NCBI GenBank assembly: GCA_028278205.1
Contig: JANQES010000077.1
Span: 1-64,000, forward strand
Direction of reading: 5' to 3'
From: Rhodothermales bacterium
GTDB lineage: Bacteria; Bacteroidota; Rhodothermia; Rhodothermales; Bin80
DNA length: 64,000 nucleotides
The notes under the pieces were generated by a model. The model ran no database searches. It was not told the DNA's origin and saw nothing but the letters and a program-made list of their open reading frames with translations. The position numbers were made by a program, and so were the translations under genes. Shown one piece after another: positions 8,465 through 14,839 of the stretch. The stretch's first letter is position 1. Every line of letters starts with the position of its first letter.

Positions 8465-9548
8465 CCTTTAGCGCCTGGCCTTCGCCGGCTACGAAGTGAC
8501 GCTGTTGGGCCTCGATCATCGCCGTCCGGCGGGGCGACGGGAAAAGCAACCCGCGCATCGAATCAACGAGGCGGTCCAGGGGTTCGTCGAAAAAATGAAG
8601 GGCGCAGACGCCGGCTTTTTCGAAGGGACCCAGTTCCCAGGCGTGGGCATGGCGGCAGCCCGGACGGGGCCGATGGATGTTAGCGATGACCGGCGTCTGC
8701 GCCGCGACGGCCTGCATGAGCGTGCTCAATCCATGATGTTGAAAAACCAGATCGGAAGCGGCAAGCCAGGTATAAAACCGGCTTCGGTCGAGGTCGTCTT
8801 CGGCACAAAGCACCCAGGGCGCCTGCGGCTGTTCGTCGCCGAAGTGAATCACGCGCAGGGTTCCCTCGCAGGCGCGATAGCACGCGTCCATGATCTCTAC
8901 ATATCGGGGAAAGAAACGGCGCTGATAGGTAGCGCCGCGCCCGAAATAAGAAAAGATCAGCCGGTGATGATCGCGCAGGCCCAGATCGTGGCGGATGCCG
9001 GCCCGGGTCGCCGGATCGAGCGGCGCGCGCGACGGGATGAAGCCGACCGGCTCGATCTTAGCGTGAAGCGGCGCGGGAATCTCGTAATGCCCCCCACCCT
9101 CGCGTAATCCGTACTGAAAAATGCGATGCGGGAACGTCAAAAAAATGGAATCCAGCCATTGAATGTGCGGATACCACGTCGGGTGATTGAAGAGCCAGTT
9201 GGAGTCGAGCGAGCAGGTAAAGGGCCTGGGCGACGGCGGTGTGTTTTGAAAATCGGGATCCTCCCCGAACGCTTTCGAATTGCAGAAAACCACCACGTCG
9301 TAGCCGCCCTGTTCGATCTCGGCGCGGACGGCAGCGCTATGCCGGAGCACCGTTTTGGGGCACGCCAGCGTATCGAGAAAAGCCAGCGTCTGCGGCACGC
9401 GCACAGCCATCGTCACCTGATGCCCGGCGGCCAGCGCATGACGCGCCAGCCCGGCGCCCTGTGCCGTCTCCCCAGGCCCCATGCCGTAGATGAAAAAACG
9501 CCGGGGGATCTGGGATTTTGGATTTTGGATTTTGGATTGTTGATCCAT
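8409..9548 (-). CDS. GT-B-like glycosyltransferase with repeat-derived ends
   Basis: About 379 residues from the ATG at 9548. The core starts RRFFIYGMGPGETAQGAGLA, the first strand and glycine loop of a GT-B Rossmann domain. The C-terminal half has IFSYFGRG, DLVFQHHGLSTLMQAVAAQ and TPVIANIHRP, resembling the nucleotide-sugar-binding domain of MurG/GT1-like enzymes (QHHGLST.MQA). The first 16 residues (MDQQSKIQNPKSQIP) and last 15 (ending DFRFWILTRTKRLTK) are translations of GGATTTT repeats, so both ends appear remodelled. The true start could be the Met in YGMGPGE, but that would cut the first strand. It is the first gene of the minus-strand glycan cluster. Confidence 0.65.
   Translation of the reverse strand: MDQQSKIQNPKSQIPRRFFIYGMGPGETAQGAGLARHALAAGHQVTMAVRVPQTLAFLDTLACPKTVLRHSAAVRAEIEQGGYDVVVFCNSKAFGEDPDFQNTPPSPRPFTCSLDSNWLFNHPTWYPHIQWLDSIFLTFPHRIFQYGLREGGGHYEIPAPLHAKIEPVGFIPSRAPLDPATRAGIRHDLGLRDHHRLIFSYFGRGATYQRRFFPRYVEIMDACYRACEGTLRVIHFGDEQPQAPWVLCAEDDLDRSRFYTWLAASDLVFQHHGLSTLMQAVAAQTPVIANIHRPRPGCRHAHAWELGPFEKAGVCALHFFDEPLDRLVDSMRGLLFPSPRRTAMIEAQQRHFVAGEGQALKAILDFRFWILTRTKRLTK
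9510..9541. repeat. GGATTTT heptamer tract in coding sequence (family A, copy 3)
   Basis: Four units of GGATTTT inside the 5' end of the coding region starting at 9548. No facing arm is seen upstream, so this is a half element. In the minus-strand reading frame it gives QNPKS-type residues. Confidence 0.75.
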
Positions 9549-9663
9549 AGCCACTTGTTTTTTGTTAAGAAAGTAGTTAGGTATGGGAGGTGAACGCCGG
9601 TAGTCTGATCCCGTCCCCCCACTGTTTGCTATCGGCTCTGTGTTCAGCAACGGCCTGATAAGA

Positions 9664-9890
9664 TGATCTTTGACCCATTATTTCGGTACTCGCCCACCGC
9701 GCGATTCCCCCTTCGAAGGGGGACAGCGGCGCGCAGCGAAGGCGGAGCGACGCAGGGGGATGTGCGCGCAGCTGATGAAGAGCTTTTCAGAGGGCCGCCC
9801 GAACATCCCCCGCCCCTCCTTCGTCGGGGCACCCCCTTCAAAGGGGGACTTTTCGGTGGTGCCCTTACCGAAATACATAGTCAATCATCA
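9664..9890. repeat. MITE-like element with terminal inverted repeats (family G, copy 1)
   Basis: The left end TTATTTCGGTACTCGCCC (9678-9695) is mirrored at the right by GGTGCCCTTACCGAAATA. Inside each end is a CCCCCTTCGAAGGGGG or CCCCCTTCAAAGGGGG palindrome followed by GAC or GACTTTTCGG. The copy at 30281-30419 has the same ends with the middle missing. No coding capacity. It fills the 9549-9956 gap between divergent genes; the rest of that gap shows no recognisable feature. Confidence 0.75.
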
Positions 9891-9956
9891 CGTTATCAAA
9901 CAGTTTCTCACCCCAGAGCGTTTGTCGTCTTCACCGTCCAGTAATCATCCACCACC

Positions 9957-10550
9957 ATGACCCAGCCGCAACAGGAATCGGTGACGCAGTTACTCGTAGC
10001 CGTACGCGAAGGCAACAACGAAGCCCTCAACGACTTATTTCCGCTGGTCTATGGGGAGTTGCGCGCGCTGGCGCACCGCAAACGGCAGGCCTGGCACGGC
10101 GACTATACGCTCAACACCACCGCCCTCGTCCACGAAGCCTACATCAAGCTCGTCGATCAGTCGCACGCCGAATGGACCAGCCGCGCGCATTTCTTCGGCG
10201 TGGCGGCCAAGGCCATGCGGCATATTCAGATTAACTACGCCAAACATCGCCATCGCAAAAAACGCGGCGGCGACGTGCAAAAAGTCTCGCTCGACGAACT
10301 GAGCCAGTTGTTCGAAGCGGAAACACCCCTGACCGAAGAACGCGCCGAAGCGCTGATCTCGCTCGACGAGGCACTCTCCAAACTCGAACAAGTCAGCGAG
10401 CGCCAGAGCCGGATCGTCGAGTGCCGGTTTTTCGGGGGGATGACCATCGACGAAACCGCCGCTGCGCTGGAACTCTCCCCGGCGACGGTCAAACGCGGCT
10501 GGGCCATGGCCCAGGCCTGGCTCCACCGCACCATGAAAGAAGGCTCCTGA
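9957..10550 (+). CDS. ECF-like sigma factor (Sigma70_ECF / TIGR02999 type)
   Basis: 197 residues. Region 2 spans roughly residues 10-95 (LYGELRALAHRKRQAW is the family hallmark, written here as VYGELRALAHRKRQAW, followed by TLNTTALVHEAYIKLVDQ). Region 4 near residues 130-190 has RQSRIVECRFFGGMTIDETA and LELSPATVKRGWAMAQAWL, the DNA-binding helix-turn-helix. Sigma factors of this group commonly sit beside Ser/Thr kinases in Rhodothermia, Planctomycetes and Acidobacteria. The kinase-TPR gene follows after 34 bp and no anti-sigma gene is present, so control by the kinase is a reasonable inference. Confidence 0.9.
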   Translation: MTQPQQESVTQLLVAVREGNNEALNDLFPLVYGELRALAHRKRQAWHGDYTLNTTALVHEAYIKLVDQSHAEWTSRAHFFGVAAKAMRHIQINYAKHRHRKKRGGDVQKVSLDELSQLFEAETPLTEERAEALISLDEALSKLEQVSERQSRIVECRFFGGMTIDETAAALELSPATVKRGWAMAQAWLHRTMKEGS

Positions 10551-10552
10551 TT

Positions 10553-10578
10553 TTTAGATTTTGGGACCAAAATCTAAA
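10553..10578. repeat. short GGATTTT-family palindrome (family A, copy 4)
   Basis: TTTAGATTTTGG (10553-10564) and CCAAAATCTAAA (10567-10578) form a 12-bp inverted repeat with a two-base centre, in the 34-bp gap between the sigma gene and the kinase start. An in-frame ATG upstream of 10585 lies in this repeat and was not used as the start. Confidence 0.7.
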
Positions 10579-10584
10579 CCCGTT

Positions 10585-13500
10585 ATGGACGCTACGCGCT
10601 GGGATGAACTGGAAACCATCTTCGGGCAGGCCCTGGCGCTGCCGCCCGGCGAGCGCGCGGTGTTCCTCGACACCGCCTGCAAAGGCGACGACTCCCTCCG
10701 CGCTGAACTCGACTCGCTCCTCGACCACTACGAGCAGGCGCCCGATTATTTCGAAGACCTCGCTGACGCTGTGCCCATGCCCGGCCTGTCGTTCACCAAC
10801 AAGCCGGCGCCCGCCCGCAACGATCGGGATCCGTACAAACTCAAGGGCGCGACCGTCGCGCACTATCGCATTCTCGAAAAACTCGGCGCCGGTGGCATGG
10901 GCGTCGTCTACAAAGCCCAGGACACCAAACTCGACCGCATCGCCGCGCTCAAATTCCTCCCGCCGCACCTCCACGCCGACGATCAGACTCGCCAGCGCTT
11001 CATCGCCGAAGCCAAGGCTGCCTCGGCTCTCGATCATCCCAACATCTGCACCATCTACGAAATCGGCGAGACCGACGACGGGCAGCTTTTCATCGCGATG
11101 GCCTGCTACGACGGCCAGACGCTCAAGAAAAAGATCAACAGCGGCACGCTCAGCACCGGCGAAGCGCTCGACATCGCCACGCAGATGGCGCGGGGGCTCT
11201 CTAAAGCGCACGGCAAAGACATCGTCCACCGAGACATCAAGCCGGCTAACGTGATCGTGACGAACGACGGGGTGGTCAAGATTCTTGATTTCGGGCTGGC
11301 GAAGATGGCCGACGTGCAGTTGACGCAGACGGGCACGACGATGGGCACCATCGCCTACATGAGCCCGGAGCAGACGCGGGGCGAGAAGGTTGATGCGCGG
11401 ACGGACGTGTGGAGCCTGGGGGTGGTTTTGTACGAGATGCTCACGGGCGCGCGTCCGTTCAAGGGCGACTACGATCAGGCGATTGTTTATTCGATTTTGC
11501 ACGAAGCGCCGGTGCCGCTGACGGAGGTTGACCCGTCGTTGCCGGAGGAGCTTGAACACATCGTCGAGTTGTGTCTGGAGAAAGACCGCTCGTTGCGATA
11601 TCCCAGCACGGCGGATCTGCTGGCCGATCTGGAGGTGATGACGGAGCGTTCGGGATCGCGTTCTAAATCGACCACGAGCGCGGCGTTGCGGGCGATGCAA
11701 CGCCGGAAAGCCCGGCTGTCGCGCCGGGTTGCCCTGGCCGGCGGCGGCGTGCTGCTAGTGCTGGCGGCGGTGCTGGCCTACTTCGTCTTGCAGCCCTCGA
11801 CGCCGGCAGGCGCGGAGGCTTCGGCGCCGGAGATCCACCTGGCCGTGATGCCCTTCACCAGCGTCGAGGCCATCGACCCGGCCTACCGCGAAGGGCTGCG
11901 CCTGACGCTCACCAGCGTGCTGACCCGCATGAGCCAGTACACCGACGTCTCGTTGTGGATCGTGCCGGCCAGCGAGATCGGCGAAGAGATGAAAATTGCC
12001 GAAGCCCGGCAACTCTTCGGCGTCAACCGGGTCATCACGGGGCGGGTGCGGCAGGATAGCCATCAAGTGAGCCTGGATCTCGATCTCTCCGAAACCGAGC
12101 CGATACGCCAGCGCAGTTCCGTCACGGTCGTCGAATCGGGAGATCAGGAGACGTTGATGGAAGCGGGGTTGGTCTCCGGGTTGGCTGAATTGCTGGAGAT
12201 CCCGCTGACGCCGCAGGCCCGCCGCGCCCTGACTGCCGGCGGCACCGCCGACTCGCGCGCCTACAAGCTCTACCTCCAGGGCCGCGCCGCCCTCGAACGC
12301 ATCGACCAGCCCGAAAGCATCGACTCGGCCATTCAACTCTTTACGTTTGCCCTCGAAGAAGACTCGCTCTATGCGCTGGCCTACGCCGGCCTCGGGCGCG
12401 CTTACGTCTATCAATACGAACAGACCAAAGACACGCTGCTCATCGCCCGGGTCGAGCAAAACAGCCGGCGCGCGCTCGACCTCGATGACCGCTTGGCCGA
12501 AGCCCGCATGACCCTCGGGCTGCTCTACATCAAAACCGGCGACTACGACGCGGCCATCCGCGAATATGACCTGGCCCTGGTGCTCGACTCCACCAACGCC
12601 GACATCTTTCTCGACAAAGCCTATGCCTACGAACAGCTAACGCGCCTCGACGAAGCCGAGACGACCTATCTGCAAGGCCTCAAGGTACGCCCCGACTACC
12701 ACCGGCTCTATAACAAGCTGGGGCACCTCTACCTCCGCAGCAAGCGGTATGAAGAGGCAGCCGACCAGTTCCGCACCATTACCGAACTGACGCCGGACAA
12801 CATCTGGGGCTACAACAACCTCGGGGCGGTCTACCTCTATCAAAAGGATTATGAGAAAGCCCGCCGCTGGTTTGAACGCTCTAATGCCATCCAGCCCAAT
12901 TTCCTGGCCTACACCAACCTGAGCCTTATTGCCTTTGCCGAAAAACAATACAGCACGGCGGCGCGCATGCAAGAACAAGCCGTAGCCCTGGATCCGAACA
13001 ACTATATAGGGTGGGGCACCCTGGCGCGTTCGTACTCGCGCATTCCCGAAGAACGCTTCAAGGCCTACGAGACCTATCAGAAAGCCATTCAACTGGCGAA
13101 GGCCCAACTCGAAGTCAACCCCAATAATGCCCGCGTGCCGGGCTTACTGGCTGCCTACTACCGCCGGCTCGGTGTGCTCTATTATGGCGAAAAAGACCAC
13201 GTCAATGAAGCGCGGATGTACGAACAATCGCTGGTCTACAACGAGAGCCGCTCGCTGGTGTGGAACAACCTCGCCAATGCGTATTCGCGCATCCCCGAAG
13301 AGCGCCATAAGGCCCACTCCACCTATCAGCGGGCTGCCCAGGCCGCGGAAGCCGAGCGCGAACGCACGCCCGACGACGTAAACTTGCTCTATCGGCTGGT
13401 CCGGCTCTACCTCACCCTGGAGCAACCCCGGCAGGCCCGCCCGATCCTCGAACACGCCCTGTCTATCGAGCCGGACCACACCGGGTTAATGGTCGAGGCC

Positions 13501-13671
13501 GGACGCCTCTACGAACAACTCGACGACCGCGAAACGGCTTTAGGATGGATCGAAAAAGCGCTCCAAAACGGTCATGCGTACGACGACATCGAAGAAGATT
13601 CAGCCTTCGATGCCTTGCGCGCCGATCCACGCTTTCAACAGATTCGTGAACAGACGCCGGCGTCCTCATGA
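10585..13671 (+). CDS. membrane Ser/Thr protein kinase with C-terminal TPRs
   Basis: 1028 residues. An N-terminal segment of about 90 residues (WDELETIFGQALALPPGER) precedes a complete Hanks-type kinase domain: glycine loop LGAGGMGVVYKA near 100-111, Lys123 in ALKF, catalytic HRDIKPAN at 215-222, DFG at 235-237, and MSPEQTRGEKVDARTDVWSL. A single membrane span near 382-403 separates it from an extracytoplasmic part with a FlgO/adenylate-cyclase-type region (LAVMPFTSVEAIDPAYREG) and about ten TPRs from roughly 570 to the end. It probably senses a signal outside the cytoplasm through the TPR domain and phosphorylates the neighbouring sigma factor or other proteins; this link is inferred. All catalytic residues are present. 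Confidence 0.92.
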   Translation: MDATRWDELETIFGQALALPPGERAVFLDTACKGDDSLRAELDSLLDHYEQAPDYFEDLADAVPMPGLSFTNKPAPARNDRDPYKLKGATVAHYRILEKLGAGGMGVVYKAQDTKLDRIAALKFLPPHLHADDQTRQRFIAEAKAASALDHPNICTIYEIGETDDGQLFIAMACYDGQTLKKKINSGTLSTGEALDIATQMARGLSKAHGKDIVHRDIKPANVIVTNDGVVKILDFGLAKMADVQLTQTGTTMGTIAYMSPEQTRGEKVDARTDVWSLGVVLYEMLTGARPFKGDYDQAIVYSILHEAPVPLTEVDPSLPEELEHIVELCLEKDRSLRYPSTADLLADLEVMTERSGSRSKSTTSAALRAMQRRKARLSRRVALAGGGVLLVLAAVLAYFVLQPSTPAGAEASAPEIHLAVMPFTSVEAIDPAYREGLRLTLTSVLTRMSQYTDVSLWIVPASEIGEEMKIAEARQLFGVNRVITGRVRQDSHQVSLDLDLSETEPIRQRSSVTVVESGDQETLMEAGLVSGLAELLEIPLTPQARRALTAGGTADSRAYKLYLQGRAALERIDQPESIDSAIQLFTFALEEDSLYALAYAGLGRAYVYQYEQTKDTLLIARVEQNSRRALDLDDRLAEARMTLGLLYIKTGDYDAAIREYDLALVLDSTNADIFLDKAYAYEQLTRLDEAETTYLQGLKVRPDYHRLYNKLGHLYLRSKRYEEAADQFRTITELTPDNIWGYNNLGAVYLYQKDYEKARRWFERSNAIQPNFLAYTNLSLIAFAEKQYSTAARMQEQAVALDPNNYIGWGTLARSYSRIPEERFKAYETYQKAIQLAKAQLEVNPNNARVPGLLAAYYRRLGVLYYGEKDHVNEARMYEQSLVYNESRSLVWNNLANAYSRIPEERHKAHSTYQRAAQAAEAERERTPDDVNLLYRLVRLYLTLEQPRQARPILEHALSIEPDHTGLMVEAGRLYEQLDDRETALGWIEKALQNGHAYDDIEEDSAFDALRADPRFQQIREQTPASS

Positions 13672-13716
13672 GTATCTCCTTACGCTCGGCCTTGATGTCC
13701 GGACACGCTCAGGCTA

Positions 13717-13745
13717 CGGCGGCGGGAAGGTCGCCGCCGGTTTTT
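13717..13745 (+). terminator. rho-independent terminator after the kinase gene
   Basis: CGGCGGCG (13717-13724) pairs with CGCCGCCG (13732-13739) across a 7-base loop and is followed by GTTTTT. It separates the sigma-kinase operon from the small acidic protein gene at 13836, which may therefore have its own promoter. Confidence 0.7.
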
Positions 13746-13835
13746 GCGGGTCTTGATCCAATCTCGAAAAAACGTTGTGTATCAGGGTAGATAGTATCAC
13801 CCACCCTCCTTTAACCAACCCGGAGATAAGCTATC

Positions 13836-14369
13836 ATGGATTACCCTGACGATGCCTCCACCCCCCAGGATCCCTCTCAGACGCTAGGCGCAGACGATCC
13901 GCCCGAAGACGACGACGATCCGCCCGAAGTAGTAACCGGCGAAGGCGGAACGATCCGGCCCAGGGACGTCCGGATTCGCATCATCAGCCCGAAAGAAGGC
14001 CAGAGCTTTATCGCCGATGCCAACGGCCAGGTCAAGCTCGACCTGCACGGCAAAGTCACGTACATAAAAAGCAACGGCGATCTCGTGAGCCTGCCGGATC
14101 GATTCTACAAATGGTCGGTCGATCAAGACCCGACGGTGATTTTGACCGGGGCGCAGGGAACGGCGGAGGTCCGCCTTGCCACGGGCAAGCACGACGTGGT
14201 TTTGAGCGTCGGAGCGGGCGCCCATTCGAATTCTGTGACGATTGAGGTTGCACCGAGCCTGGCGCCCCCGCCGGACGCCGAACCCGAACCTGAACCCGAA
14301 CCGCAACCATCGCCCTCGCTGCTCCAGCGGATCATCAACTTTTTCCGCCGGCTCTTCGGCCTCAATTAG
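13836..14369 (+). CDS. small acidic protein with beta domain and amphipathic C terminus
   Basis: 177 residues, family not recognised. The first 45 residues are Asp/Pro/Glu-rich (PEDDDDPPEVV). Residues about 46-140 look like an Ig-like or carbohydrate-binding beta domain (RIRIISPKEGQSFIA, GTAEVRLATGKHDVVLSVGA, SNSVTIEVAP). A Glu-Pro linker (EPEPEPEPQP) leads to a cationic amphipathic tail, LLQRIINFFRRLFGLN. There is no signal peptide. The tail could bind membrane or another protein. A purine-rich CGGAGATAAG lies 5-15 bases before the ATG. It follows a kinase-TPR gene, as small ORFs do at two other places in this window. Confidence 0.7.
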   Translation: MDYPDDASTPQDPSQTLGADDPPEDDDDPPEVVTGEGGTIRPRDVRIRIISPKEGQSFIADANGQVKLDLHGKVTYIKSNGDLVSLPDRFYKWSVDQDPTVILTGAQGTAEVRLATGKHDVVLSVGAGAHSNSVTIEVAPSLAPPPDAEPEPEPEPQPSPSLLQRIINFFRRLFGLN

Positions 14370-14371
14370 CA

Positions 14372-14620
14372 TCAAAGCGGCACGCGAAGCTCCGGCGGCA
14401 CACCCTGCCGTACGATCTGGTGGGCCAGCCGGAGCAGCCGCTGTTGTTCGGGCCAGCGAAGCCGCGCGGCGGCCTCGTCTACGGCCAGCCACGCGAAGGC
14501 GTCGTGCTCGTGGTTGAGCGCCGGGTCGGCGTCGAGTTCGGCGGCGAAGGCGGGCGTCAGGTTCACCCGGTTGTGCTGCCATTCGTAGAACGTGTTGAAT
14601 GAATTCCGAATAATTCGCAT
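14372..14620 (-). pseudogene. Nudix hydrolase C-terminal remnant
   Basis: The frame from 14620 reads FNTFYEWQHNRVNLTPAFAA and ALNHEHDAFAWLAVDEA, ending WPEQQRLLRLAHQIV. This is the usual C-terminal half of dATP-pyrophosphohydrolase-like Nudix proteins (EHxxxxW...EA.....W). The Nudix box (GX5EX7REUXEEXGU) that should precede it is absent from every frame upstream, where a hairpin at 14632-14673 is found instead. It is read as a 5'-truncated relic. The open frame extends to an ATG at 14692, but that part is non-homologous and partly hairpin. Confidence 0.6.
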
Positions 14621-14631
14621 CACCAAAATAA

Positions 14632-14673
14632 AAAACGGCGGCCCCCGGTTCACGTGCCGGAAGCCGCCGTTTT
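14632..14673. terminator. GC-rich bidirectional hairpin
   Basis: AAAACGGCGGC (14632-14642) pairs perfectly with GCCGCCGTTTT (14663-14673). An inner CCGG/CCGG pair is capped by TTCACGTG. The A/T-rich flanks make it a terminator in both directions, upstream of the amidohydrolase gene. Confidence 0.65.
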
Positions 14674-14839
14674 GGCTTCGAAAGACGATCATAGGCTTGC
14701 CTCCGCGGTTGGTTGGTTCGGGTTGAAGGATGCGTCAGAAGGTAAGAATTACTTCGCTTGGAGACCACGCAATTCCACCCTACCTTTTCTTGTTTGACGG
14801 TTGTAGCATCGATTGCATCCATCTCAACGAAAGCCAACC

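Noticed and set aside
9664..9890. Insertion sequence
   Set aside because: It has terminal inverted repeats but no transposase frame, so it is only a MITE-like non-coding element.
10561..10584. Earlier in-frame start of the first kinase
   Set aside because: It lies in the small GGATTTT-family palindrome; the ATG at 10585 begins the conserved N-terminal segment.
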